Assembly: GCF_016755875.1 (NCBI RefSeq)
Contig: NZ_BNED01000005.1
Coordinates: 3,327,001-3,391,000, forward strand
Length of the DNA stretch: 64,000 nt
Reading direction: 5' to 3'
Source of the DNA: Streptomyces spororaveus
GTDB lineage: Bacteria > Actinomycetota > Actinomycetes > Streptomycetales > Streptomycetaceae
How positions within the stretch are numbered: position 1 is the stretch's first letter; each line of letters begins with the position of its first letter. Of this stretch, positions 56,103-64,000 are shown piece after piece. A program made the translations under genes and the position numbers. Below the pieces are notes generated by a model that ran no database searches, had not been told where the DNA came from, and saw nothing but the letters and a program-made list of their open reading frames with translations.

Positions 56103-57041
56103 TCACACGTCGATCTTGGACAGGCGGCGGATGAGGATGAACCCCAGGGCGAAGAGGCCGAGCGCGACGAGGACGGCCGTCTGGCCGAGGAACGCGCCCG
56201 TCATCCGGTCCAGCGCGCCCGGCATCACCATGTCGACCAGGAGCAGCGAGCCGAGGCCGATGGCAGGGACGAGGTACGCCGTCACCGTGACCTGGGACAG
56301 CTGGGTACGGATCTCCCTGCGCGTCTCCTTGCGCTGCTCCAGCGTCACCGTCAGGTTGCGCAGGCTGTCCACGATCGCGCCGCCCGCACGGGCCGACAGG
56401 ACGAGGGTGGAGACCAGGACGACCAGTTCACGGGACGGGAGGCGTTCGGTGAGCTCCCCCAGGGATTCGTCGATGGAGTGGCCCACGGCGAGGCGGTCCG
56501 CGACGCGCGCGAGTTCCTCGCCCGCGGGGGCTTCCAGTTCCTCGGCCGCGATGCCGATGGCCGTACGCAGGGCTAGCCCGGCCTGGGTGGCGTTGGCGAG
56601 GATCCGGGCCAGGTCGGGGAGCTGGTTGATGAAGCGCTCTGTACGCCGCGCACGCTGCCAGTTGAGGAAGGCGTTCGCCGCCCAGACGCCGATCGCGCCC
56701 GCCACCGGGCCGAAGAACGGCGCGAGGAGGGAGGACGCGATGAGCCAGACTCCCGCGATCGAACCCAGCATGTAGACGAAGAACTCGCCGGGTGTGAGGT
56801 CCAGACCAGTGGTCGCGAGCTTCAGCTCGATGCGGCGGCCGAGCTTCGTCTTGCGCAGCCGCCGGTCGACGGTCCGGAAACGGCGCCTTCGCCCCAGGGG
56901 CTCCGGGGCACCGCTCGCCGAGAGGCGCTCGATGAGGGCGGCGCGCTGGGCGCGGCCTGCGAGGTACGCCTGGAGGCCTACGACGACCAGAACGCAGGCG
57001 AGCAGCGTGGCGCCGAGGGTGGCGAGGACGAGTGGGTTCAC
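56103..57041 (-). CDS. tadB: Type II secretion F-domain protein TadB
   Basis: 312 residues. An N-terminal membrane segment, a basic region (GRRRRFRTVDRRLRKTKLGR), two close helices, the F-domain (INQLPDLARILANATQAGLA, VLSARAGGAIVDSLRNL) and two C-terminal helices. It pairs with TadC as the assembly platform. Its GTG overlaps the tadA stop (GTGA). Confidence 0.93.
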   Translation of the reverse strand: MNPLVLATLGATLLACVLVVVGLQAYLAGRAQRAALIERLSASGAPEPLGRRRRFRTVDRRLRKTKLGRRIELKLATTGLDLTPGEFFVYMLGSIAGVWLIASSLLAPFFGPVAGAIGVWAANAFLNWQRARRTERFINQLPDLARILANATQAGLALRTAIGIAAEELEAPAGEELARVADRLAVGHSIDESLGELTERLPSRELVVLVSTLVLSARAGGAIVDSLRNLTVTLEQRKETRREIRTQLSQVTVTAYLVPAIGLGSLLLVDMVMPGALDRMTGAFLGQTAVLVALGLFALGFILIRRLSKIDV

Positions 57042-58381
57042 AGGGCGGTCCGGGTGATGCGGGCGGTCAGGGGGTCTTCCGGCGCGACGCCGAAGGCCTG
57101 CGGGATGGGCTGGTTGTTCATGTAGAGGCGTTCCGCGATCCGGCGGGGCAGGGGGTAGTACTCGAAGTAGCCGTGAACGCGCCCGTCCGCCCCCATCGGC
57201 TGGGCCGCGAAGCGGCAGACCGTCGTGATCCGGAAGGGTTCGCGGCCGTGTGATTCGAGGATGGAGATCTCCGTGATGCGGCGCGAACCGTCGCCGAAGC
57301 GGGTCAGCTGGACGATCACGTTGACGGCGCTGTTGATCTGGTCCTGGAGGGCCTCGAAGGGGATCTCGACCTCCGACATGGAGGCGAGGGTCTGCAGGCG
57401 CATCAGGGCGTCGGAGGAACTGTTGGCGTGGACGGTGGCCAGGGATCCGTCGTGGCCCGTGGACATCGCCTGGAGCATGTCGAGGGTCTCTCCGCCGCGG
57501 ACCTCGCCGACGATGATGCGGTCGGGGCGCATACGCAGGGAGTTGCGTACGAGGTCGCGGATGGTGATCTGGCCCTTGCCCTCCACGTTCGGCGGGCGGG
57601 ATTCGAGGCGGATCACGTGGGCCTGCTGGAGCTGGAGTTCGGCCGAGTCCTCGATGGTGATGATGCGTTCGCCCTCCGGGATCAGACCGGAGAGTGCGTT
57701 GAGGAGCGTGGTCTTGCCGGTGCCGGTGGCCCCGGAGACGATCACGTTCATCTTCGCCCCGACCAGCCCGGACAGCAGGAGCAGCATCTGCTGGTCGAGC
57801 GAGCCGAGGGCGATCATCTCGTGCAGGGTGAAGGCGCGCGGGAAACGGCGGATGGTGAGGGTGGCGCCGGTCAGGGAGAGCGGCGGGATGATGACGTTGA
57901 CGCGCTCCCCGCTGGGGAGGCGGGCGTCGACCATCGGATTGGCCTCGTCCACGCGGCGGTTGACGGTGGAGACGATGCGCTCGATGGTCTGCATCAGCTG
58001 CTCGTGCGAGGCGAAGCGGATCGGGAGCTGCTCGACGCGTCCGGCGCGCTCGACGAAGATCTGATCGGGGCCGTTGACCATGATCTCGGAGATGGAGGCG
58101 TCTTCGAGGAGCGGTTCGAGGACGCCGAGCCCGAGGGCCTCGTCGACGACCCGGCGGATCAGCTGGGCGCGCTCGACGGTGGAGAGGACGGGCCCTTCGC
58201 GGCTGATGATGTGGCCGAGTACGCGCTCCAGGCGCGCCCGGCGCTCGGCGGGCGCGAGCGCGGACATCTCGGCGAGGTCGATCTCCTCCAGCAGCTTGGC
58301 GCGGTAGGAGGAGACCAGTCGGCCGTCTTCGCGGGAGTTGTGGTGTTCGTCCGGTGTGTTGACCCGGGAACGCAGGCTCAT
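57038..58381 (-). CDS. tadA: TadA/CpaF pilus assembly ATPase
   Basis: 447 residues. A GspE-type hexameric ATPase. N-terminal helical domain, then SEIMVNGPDQIFVER, Walker A IVSGATGTGKTTLLNAL (about 220), the Asp box ITIEDSAELQLQQAHVIRLE, Walker B DRIIVGEVRGGET and the His box GHDGSLATVHANS. Powers extension, and probably retraction, of the Tad pilus. Its ATG overlaps the previous stop (ATGA). Confidence 0.97.
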   Translation of the reverse strand: MSLRSRVNTPDEHHNSREDGRLVSSYRAKLLEEIDLAEMSALAPAERRARLERVLGHIISREGPVLSTVERAQLIRRVVDEALGLGVLEPLLEDASISEIMVNGPDQIFVERAGRVEQLPIRFASHEQLMQTIERIVSTVNRRVDEANPMVDARLPSGERVNVIIPPLSLTGATLTIRRFPRAFTLHEMIALGSLDQQMLLLLSGLVGAKMNVIVSGATGTGKTTLLNALSGLIPEGERIITIEDSAELQLQQAHVIRLESRPPNVEGKGQITIRDLVRNSLRMRPDRIIVGEVRGGETLDMLQAMSTGHDGSLATVHANSSSDALMRLQTLASMSEVEIPFEALQDQINSAVNVIVQLTRFGDGSRRITEISILESHGREPFRITTVCRFAAQPMGADGRVHGYFEYYPLPRRIAERLYMNNQPIPQAFGVAPEDPLTARITRTAL

Positions 58382-58752
58382 GGTCGGTCGCCCTTCGGGT
58401 CGTCGTTGGGCATGACGGCGGTTGCCCTGGCGTCATCGATATCGAGCCCAGGGATGATCGCGTTGATCGGGATGGTGGCGACAGCAGTGACCGTGTCGGC
58501 GTCCTTGCTCACCTTCACCGTCACGCCGAGCCCGTCCCTGACAGCGGCCGCGCCCGCCGCCTCCCCGCCGCTGCCATGACGGGCCTCCACGCGCGCCGCC
58601 GTACGGGCCGCCGTGTCCGCCTGCTCGTGGACGTACGCCACCCAGCCCAGCTGGATCCCGCACAGCGCGACGAACAGCAGGATCGGCACGAAGCCGATGT
58701 ACTCGATGGCCACTTGGCCCCGGTCGGAGCGCCATCGCCGGTTACGGTTCAC
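58378..58752 (-). CDS. TadE-like pseudopilin (second copy)
   Basis: 124 residues. The pilin motif is DRGQVAIEYIG with Glu +5 and Tyr +6 after the cleavable Gly, then the helix PILLFVALCGIQLGWVAY. The mature domain is small. Starts with GTG one base after the preceding stop and overlaps tadA by 4 bp. Confidence 0.9.
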   Translation of the reverse strand: MNRNRRWRSDRGQVAIEYIGFVPILLFVALCGIQLGWVAYVHEQADTAARTAARVEARHGSGGEAAGAAAVRDGLGVTVKVSKDADTVTAVATIPINAIIPGLDIDDARATAVMPNDDPKGDRP

Positions 58753-58753
58753 G

Positions 58754-59116
58754 TCACTCCGTCTCCTTCTCCATCGCCGCGCCGCCCGTGCCGGTGATCT
58801 TGCCGAAGTTGAGCCCGGGGTACAGGACGGGGATCTTGAGCGTCACGGTCGCCTTGTAGATGTCACCTGCGGGCCCGCACTCCGCCTTCATGCCCCAGGC
58901 CTCGCCTATGTGCTCCCCCGCCGCCGCTTCGCAGGACCGGCCCACCGCCCCCGCCCGCGCCGCCTCGTCCGCCGCGTTGCCCGCCAGGGAGAAGGCGTAG
59001 CCGATCAGTACGCACTCCCACACCGCCGCCACCAGCAGCAGGATCAGCGGCACCGTGCCCACGAACTCGATCGCCACCTGGCCCCGGTCCCCGCGCCCCG
59101 GTCTGCGGGCGGGCAC
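58754..59116 (-). CDS. TadE-like pseudopilin (first copy)
   Basis: 120 residues. RGQVAIEFVG has Glu +5 and Phe +6, followed by the helix VPLILLLVAAVWECVLIGYA. Two cysteines near GRSCEAAAG and KAECGPAG may pair in the mature protein. It is 3 bp after cpaE. The two TadE proteins resemble each other and suggest a tandem duplication. Confidence 0.9.
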   Translation of the reverse strand: MPARRPGRGDRGQVAIEFVGTVPLILLLVAAVWECVLIGYAFSLAGNAADEAARAGAVGRSCEAAAGEHIGEAWGMKAECGPAGDIYKATVTLKIPVLYPGLNFGKITGTGGAAMEKETE

Positions 59117-59119
59117 CGG

Positions 59120-60394
59120 TCAGCCCTCCCGGCCGCGGCGCAGGCGGGCCACCGGGCCCGACGCGCGGACCGCGAGCGAGGCGCCCGGGGTGGCGGCCGC
59201 GGTCGCGGCGGTGTCCGGGGTCGACAGGAGGCCGAGCTCGCCGGCCAGGGTCCACAGGGCCTGTTTGACCGTCGAGCGGTTGTCGAGGTCCTGGACGCGG
59301 CCCGCGTCGACCACGGCCTGGAGTTCCTTGAAGGCGGCCGGGACCGGGGTGCGGGTGGCGCGGGTCTTGGTGATCTTCTCGATCAGCGCGGGCTGGATCT
59401 CGGTGTGCTTGCTCCAGCGGTTGACGACCATCGCCGTGTCCTCGGCCTTGCGCACCTGGAGCCGTTCCCACATCCGGACCATCCGCTTCGCCGCCCGTAC
59501 CGCGACCACGTCCGGGGTGGTGACCAGCACCGCCACGTCCGCCATCTCCACGGCCGCCGCGTTGGCCCCGGTGACCTGGGTCCCGCAGTCGACGACGACG
59601 AGTTCGTAGCGGCTGCGCAGGGCCGCGACGATGTGCCGGGCGGCCCGGTCGTCGACCTCCTCGCCGCGTTCGCCGTCGGCCGGGGCGAGCAGCAGCGCGA
59701 GACCCGAGGCGTCGTCGTAGACGGCGTCCTGGAGGACCCGGGGCGAGATGTCCTGGATCCCGGCGAGGTCGGCGACCGAGCGCCGGAACTGCACGTCGAG
59801 GTACGAGCCCACGTCGCCCGCCTGGAGGTCCAGGTCGACCAGTGCGGTGCGCCGTCCCGAGGCGGCCGCGGCCAGTGCGAACTGCACCGCGGTGAAGGTG
59901 GTGCCCACGCCGCCCTTGGCTCCGGTGACCGTGACGACCCGGCCTCCGGGTCCCGCCGGGAAGGCGTCGGCCGCGCCGCGCCCCAGGTGCCGGCGTACGC
60001 CCACGGACCACTGGGCGGCGGCCTGGACGCGGGCGGCGAGTTCCTCGTAGGAGAGCGGGAGGCCGATCAGGCCGCGCGCGCCGGAGTCCATGGCGGCGGA
60101 GAAGAGCCCCGGGCCGGCGTCCGAGGAGACTAGGACGACGCCCACCGCCGGGAAGCGCAGGGCGACCTCCCGGATGAGCTCCAGGGCGGGCACCGGGCCG
60201 ATCCGCTCGTGGACGAGGACGACCTCGGGCAGTTCGTCGATGGAGTCGGCGGCCAGCCGGGCGAGGGTGTCCAGGAGGGTGGTCGCGTCGGGCACGGGGG
60301 CGGCCGGTTCGGCCGCCGGGAGCTGGCTGAGCAGGGTCACGATGGCGCGCGCGGCGTCCGGGTCGCCGACCGCGGGGAGGATTCGGGTGGTCAT
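59120..60394 (-). CDS. CpaE/TadZ-type MinD-like ATPase
   Basis: 424 residues. An N-terminal receiver-like domain without phosphorylation residues (about 1-125; PAVGVVLVSSDAGPGLF) precedes a MinD/ParA domain with deviant Walker A TGAKGGVGTTFTAVQ (about 155), LVDLDLQAGDVGSYLD and LVVVDCGTQ. It localises the Tad machine in the cell. Ends with a Gly/Arg/Ala tail. Starts 7 bp after cpaB. Confidence 0.93.
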   Translation of the reverse strand: MTTRILPAVGDPDAARAIVTLLSQLPAAEPAAPVPDATTLLDTLARLAADSIDELPEVVLVHERIGPVPALELIREVALRFPAVGVVLVSSDAGPGLFSAAMDSGARGLIGLPLSYEELAARVQAAAQWSVGVRRHLGRGAADAFPAGPGGRVVTVTGAKGGVGTTFTAVQFALAAAASGRRTALVDLDLQAGDVGSYLDVQFRRSVADLAGIQDISPRVLQDAVYDDASGLALLLAPADGERGEEVDDRAARHIVAALRSRYELVVVDCGTQVTGANAAAVEMADVAVLVTTPDVVAVRAAKRMVRMWERLQVRKAEDTAMVVNRWSKHTEIQPALIEKITKTRATRTPVPAAFKELQAVVDAGRVQDLDNRSTVKQALWTLAGELGLLSTPDTAATAAATPGASLAVRASGPVARLRRGREG

Positions 60395-60401
60395 CCGGGC
60401 C

Positions 60402-61103
60402 TCACCTGTCCCCGTCGAGGGTGTACGTGCGGTCGCCCGGGGTGGGCGCCGAATCGGTGCCGGGGGCCACCAGGGCCAGGCGTACGTGCTCCGCGAAGGA
60501 CTCGGCGTACGCGACGCGCTGGGTGTCCTTGGTGCTCAGGGCGAAGGTGATCGGAACGGCCTCGGCGGGGCCCTTGCGGTCGCTGTCCTTGTCCAGGGCG
60601 GTGAGCTTGCCGACGCCCAGGACCCGGGCGTTGGCGACGATGATGACCGAGCGCGAGGGGTCGGTGTCCTTGGCGCCCTTGAAGGTGGCGAGGATGTTGA
60701 CCTTGGCGCCGGAGGTGATCTTCCCGGCCACGCCCGTGGCCGCGTCGATCATGATGGCGATCTCCTGCTCACCGGGCTGCAGCTGCGGCCGGTCGACGAA
60801 CATGTCCGCCTGGAGCAGCGAGCCCTTCTTCAGCGTGGTGAGGGCGATCTTGTCCTTCAGTGCGCCGAGGTCGGTGACGGCGGTGTCGGACAGCCACCGC
60901 TTCGGGATCCTGACCTCCTCGAACTGCCCGGCCGCCAGCGGGCTGTACGGGGCTATGTCGCCCTTGGCCCGGTACGCGACGACCTCGGCGCCGACCTTGG
61001 AGTTGACGTCGCCGATCACCACGAGGACTCCGGCGAAGGCCCCCAGTGCGCACAGGACCGACAGGAGCAGCAGGATGACGCCGCGGCGCTGGCGTGAGTT
61101 CAT
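60402..61103 (-). CDS. cpaB: CpaB/RcpC-like pilus assembly protein (SAF domain)
   Basis: 233 residues. One N-terminal membrane helix (about 9-30), a SAF domain (about 45-115; YRAKGDIAPYSPLAAGQFEE, LQADMFVDRPQLQPGEQEIA) and the RcpC-type C-terminal beta domain (GKITSGAKVNILATFKGA, SVIIVANARVLGVG). In diderms CpaB modulates the secretin; here it must act in the wall. Follows the unknown protein gene by 48 bp. Confidence 0.92.
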   Translation of the reverse strand: MNSRQRRGVILLLLSVLCALGAFAGVLVVIGDVNSKVGAEVVAYRAKGDIAPYSPLAAGQFEEVRIPKRWLSDTAVTDLGALKDKIALTTLKKGSLLQADMFVDRPQLQPGEQEIAIMIDAATGVAGKITSGAKVNILATFKGAKDTDPSRSVIIVANARVLGVGKLTALDKDSDRKGPAEAVPITFALSTKDTQRVAYAESFAEHVRLALVAPGTDSAPTPGDRTYTLDGDR

Positions 61104-61151
61104 GGGCCTTACCTACCTCGCCGTTCTTCATTCATTCGTGCGTTCGAGTGG

Positions 61152-62063
61152 TCAGGGTCTGGAACGGGCGGTGCTCGCGGGCGGCGGCGCCGCCGGCGGT
61201 GCGGTGAGCGGCGCCGCGCAGAAGCCGCAGCGGTCGCCGATGAGTTCGAGGCCGCACCAGCGGCACTCCTCCCGGCGGACCGAGGCGACCAGCTGGTAGA
61301 GCACGGACAGGTCCGGGATGCCGGCGGCGAACTCGACGAGTTTCGGGGTCCCCCACCAGCCGGCCGAGGCGGCCGGCAGCGGGTTCTCCATGACGCCCTG
61401 GACCTGCCAGGCGGGGGCGAGTTCGGCGGTGACCCAGTCGGAGGTGAGCTGGCCGCGGGCGAAGGTGAGGTGCGTGGCGAACTCGGGACCGGCCGGCAGC
61501 ACGCCGCTGCGCGGGCCGTGGGCACCGTGGCCGCCCGCGCCCGTGCCCAGTTTCGCCAGGTGCGGTTTCGGGTGGGCCATGACGGCGAACTGGGCGCTGG
61601 GCGACCAGGATCTGGCGTGGGCCCCCAGGCCGACCGGGACCCGGACCCGGTCGAGTTTGGCGACCGAGCCCAGCAGGGCGCCCGCGTAGATGTAGTGGGA
61701 CAGCAGCCGGGCCGCGGAGGCGATGATTCCGGGACTGAAGTCGCAGACGCTGAGCTGGCGCAGCTGACGCGCCAGCAGCGCCGTTCCCAGCGGCGGCAGA
61801 TCGATGCCGAGGAGCGCGATCCGGTCGGTTTCGAGGATGGCGCGCACCGTGTGCAGGCGCTGGACGGTGGAGCGCGGGAGCCACGGCGGTACGAGGGCCA
61901 CGAGGTGGCCGTGGCGCTCCAGCAGGGCGCCCGCCTCGGCGAGCGCGGACTCCAGGTCGAGCTGCTCGGGCGGGTGGAGTAAGGCGGCCCCGGGCGTGTG
62001 CCGGTCAGGGGCCGGAAGTACCAGATCGGCGCTGGTGACAGCGATGGCGGTCGGCACGCGCAT
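61152..62063 (-). CDS. Unknown Tad-locus protein with C-terminal zinc-ribbon-like motif
   Basis: 303 residues. No signal peptide or membrane helix. The C-terminal end carries two CxxC pairs in EECRWCGLELIGDRCGFCA, a probable zinc ribbon, followed by a Pro/Ala tail. The rest (LERHGHLVALVPPWLPRSTV, LRQLSVCDFSPGIIASAARL) has alternating helices and strands and no family I recognise. It is the first gene of the Tad transcript, 48 bp before cpaB, so it is a likely pilus-specific accessory or regulatory protein. Confidence 0.85.
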   Translation of the reverse strand: MRVPTAIAVTSADLVLPAPDRHTPGAALLHPPEQLDLESALAEAGALLERHGHLVALVPPWLPRSTVQRLHTVRAILETDRIALLGIDLPPLGTALLARQLRQLSVCDFSPGIIASAARLLSHYIYAGALLGSVAKLDRVRVPVGLGAHARSWSPSAQFAVMAHPKPHLAKLGTGAGGHGAHGPRSGVLPAGPEFATHLTFARGQLTSDWVTAELAPAWQVQGVMENPLPAASAGWWGTPKLVEFAAGIPDLSVLYQLVASVRREECRWCGLELIGDRCGFCAAPLTAPPAAPPPASTARSRP

Positions 62064-62484
62064 TCCCCCGTTCCCCCGCGTACGCCCCCGTACGCCCAGT
62101 ACGCCGCGGGCCGTTCACGTGCCCGGCGCGCGCTCGGCACGGACCTGACGCGGACTCGGCACGGTGGAGGTACGGACCTCTCGCGTCCGCTCCCGCACTG
62201 CGCGACCGCATCCGATCGACCCGCTCCCCCCTTGCCCCAGCACCATATCCGCGTCACCCCTGGCAGGGCAGGGCCTTGGGGATTCCCGTGCTGCCGGCAC
62301 CTGTCCCGGGGGTCGGAAACCCGGACAACAGGGATCGCATAGCGGGCCATTTCAAGCCACATCGCGAAGACTCTTGACACGGGGATTGGTCTGGACCAAC
62401 TTGGCAGCCAACGCCGTGAGGCGGACCCACCCCACTCGGTCCGCCTCTTCCCACACCCCTTTTCCTCCCCCCACCGGAGCCCAC
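62064..62484 (+). promoter_or_regulatory. Divergent gap between the Tad and chitinase genes
   Basis: 421 bp. The right part carries the chitinase promoter and DasR-like site. The left part must hold the promoter of the Tad transcript; I could not fix it. Nothing else stands out. Confidence 0.5.
62374..62402 (+). promoter_or_regulatory. Chitinase promoter with DasR-responsive element
   Basis: -35 TTGACA is at 62374-62379 and a -10 CAACTT at 62397-62402 (17-bp spacer). Between them, TTGGTCTGGACCAA at 62386-62399 is a palindrome with perfect six-base arms that matches the Streptomyces dre consensus (ACTGGTCTAGACCACT) bound by the GntR-type regulator DasR. Confidence 0.8.
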
Positions 62485-64000
62485 GTGAACCGCATACGCT
62501 CCCTCGCCCTCCCCATCGCCGTCACCCTGACCGCGGGCGCCCTGTCCGCCCTGGCCGCCGGTACCGCACAGGCCGCCGACGTGAACGTCGCTCGCAACGG
62601 CGGCTTCGAGTCGGGTCTGGCCAACTGGTCCTGCACCGGCGGAACCGGCGCCTCCGTCTCCTCGCCCGTCTACGCCGGATCCGGCGCCCTCAAGGCCACC
62701 CCGGCGGGCCAGGACAACGCCCGCTGCAGCCAGACCGTCACGGTCAAGCCGAACTCGACGTACACCCTGAGTACGCAGGTCCAGGGCAGCTACGTCTACC
62801 TCGGCGCGACCGGGACCGGCACCCAGGACGTCTCCACCTGGACCCCCGGATCGGGCTCCGGCTGGCAGAAGCTCTCCACCACCTTCACCACCGGCCCCAG
62901 CACCACCCAGGTCACCGTCTACACGCACGGCTGGTACGGCCAGCCGGCGTACGTCGTGGACGAGTTCAGCGTCTTCGGCCCGGACGGCGGAGGCGGCACC
63001 GACCCCGGCCCGTCCGTCCCCGGCGCCCCGGCCGGGGCGGCCGTTTCCGGCCAGAGCGCGAACGCCCTCACCCTTTCGTGGAACGCGGTCGGCTCGGCCA
63101 CCGGCTACTACGTGTACCAGGACGGCGTCCGCGTCAGGACCGTGACCGGCGGCGCCGCCTCCGCCCAGATCACCGGGCTCGCCGCCGCCACCTCGTACTC
63201 CTTCCAGGTGAGCGCGTACAACGCGGCGGGCGAGGGCCCGAAGTCCGCACCCGTGACCGGCACCACCACCGGCACCGACCCGGGTCCGGGCCCCGGCCCG
63301 GGGGTCCCCAGGCACGCCCTGACCGGCTACTGGCAGAACTTCAACAACGGCGCGACCGTCCAGAGGATCTCCGACGTCTCGGCTCAGTACGACATCATCG
63401 CCGTCTCCTTCGCCGACGCGACCACCACGCCCGGAGCCATCACCTTCAACCTCGACTCGGCCGGCCTCGGCGGCTACACGGTCGCCCAGTTCAAGGCCGA
63501 CATCGCCGCGAAGAAGGCGGCCGGCACGTCGGTGATCCTCTCCATCGGCGGCGAGAAGGGGACCATCACGGTCAACGACCCGGCCTCCGCGAACAACCTC
63601 GCGAACTCCGCGTACGCCCTGATGCAGGAGTACGGGTTCACCGGGATCGACATCGACCTGGAGAACGGCCTGAACCCCACCTACATGACGCAGGCCCTGC
63701 GCTCGCTGTCGTCGAAGGCGGGCTCCTCGCTCGTCATCACCATGGCCCCGCAGACGATCGACATGCAGTCCACGCAGGGCGGCTACTTCAAGACGGCGCT
63801 GAACATCAAGGACATCCTCACCGTCGTCAACATGCAGTACTACAACAGCGGCTCGATGAACGGCTGCGACGGCAAGGTCTACTCCCAGGGCTCGGTGGAC
63901 TTCCTCACCGCGCTCGCCTGCATCCAGCTGGAGGGCGGCCTCGACCCCTCGCAGGTGGGCATCGGCGTCCCGGCCTCTCCCAGCGGCGCCGGCAGCGGCT
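62485..64000 (+). CDS. Secreted family 18 chitinase, partial at window end
   Basis: At least 505 residues and still open. A signal peptide (about 1-31) is followed by a carbohydrate-binding module (about 32-165; NGGFESGLANWSCTG) and a fibronectin type III domain (about 178-262; LSWNAVGSATGYYVYQDG). Gly/Pro linkers separate these from a GH18 catalytic domain (from about 275; ALTGYWQNFNNGATVQRISD). The catalytic DxxDxDxE type motif is GFTGIDIDLENG. Other domain signs are VILSIGGEKGT and VNMQYYNSG. The GTG at 62485 has GGAG upstream. A dre-like site predicts DasR control by chitin breakdown products. Confidence 0.95.
   Translation, partial: MNRIRSLALPIAVTLTAGALSALAAGTAQAADVNVARNGGFESGLANWSCTGGTGASVSSPVYAGSGALKATPAGQDNARCSQTVTVKPNSTYTLSTQVQGSYVYLGATGTGTQDVSTWTPGSGSGWQKLSTTFTTGPSTTQVTVYTHGWYGQPAYVVDEFSVFGPDGGGGTDPGPSVPGAPAGAAVSGQSANALTLSWNAVGSATGYYVYQDGVRVRTVTGGAASAQITGLAAATSYSFQVSAYNAAGEGPKSAPVTGTTTGTDPGPGPGPGVPRHALTGYWQNFNNGATVQRISDVSAQYDIIAVSFADATTTPGAITFNLDSAGLGGYTVAQFKADIAAKKAAGTSVILSIGGEKGTITVNDPASANNLANSAYALMQEYGFTGIDIDLENGLNPTYMTQALRSLSSKAGSSLVITMAPQTIDMQSTQGGYFKTALNIKDILTVVNMQYYNSGSMNGCDGKVYSQGSVDFLTALACIQLEGGLDPSQVGIGVPASPSGAGSG

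Overview
The window is high-GC actinobacterial DNA, almost certainly a Streptomyces chromosome core segment. The signs are G/C-ending codons, a WhiB-family regulator, a SpoIIE-type phosphatase, an OxyR/AhpCD cluster, several apparently leaderless genes, a DasR-like site before a chitinase and a Streptomyces-type Tad pilus locus. The order ppgK-ispH-(permease)-xseA-xseB-glpX-wbl-fumarase I-fumarase II-PBP-oxyR-ahpCD resembles, from memory, the conserved SCO5059-to-SCO5030 region of S. coelicolor. No rRNA, tRNA, CRISPR array, prophage or insertion sequence was seen.

Region 1 (0.2-13 kb) is housekeeping genes plus one signalling pair. A Pycsar-effector-like membrane protein overlaps a Crp/Fnr regulator tail to tail. 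The ATPase YchF, polyphosphate glucokinase, IspH, an amino-acid permease, both exonuclease VII subunits, a nitroreductase-family protein, GlpX and a WhiB-like protein follow. Region 2 (13-26.8 kb) holds a class I and a class II fumarase, small secreted or unknown proteins, a glycerophosphodiesterase, a GDSL hydrolase with a ricin-type lectin domain, a GAF/SpoIIE/HATPase protein and a class A penicillin-binding protein. Region 3 (27-34 kb) has an SPFH protein coupled to a small ribbon-helix-helix-like protein, a PadR-ABC-FtsX export operon with overlapping stop and start codons, and the divergent oxyR/ahpCD oxidative-stress unit.

Region 4 (34-52 kb) carries an AI-2E-type permease, an SLT-type muralytic enzyme with a long leader and a Crp-like site, a PhoH ATPase, an isoprenyl transferase and a stand-alone prepilin peptidase. 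It also has an orphan sugar-binding lipoprotein, a polysaccharide deacetylase and two divergent TetR-controlled units with clear operators. One serine-hydrolase remnant lies at about 45.8-46.0 kb.

Region 5 (52.2-62.1 kb) is a complete leftward Tad/Flp locus: an unknown protein with a C-terminal CxxC pair, CpaB, CpaE, two TadE-like pseudopilins, TadA, TadB, TadC, an orphan LuxR-type regulator, Flp pilin, a TadG-like protein, a lipoprotein and an OmpA-family protein. The prepilin peptidase at 41.4-42.2 kb presumably processes its pilins. The window ends inside a secreted family 18 chitinase.
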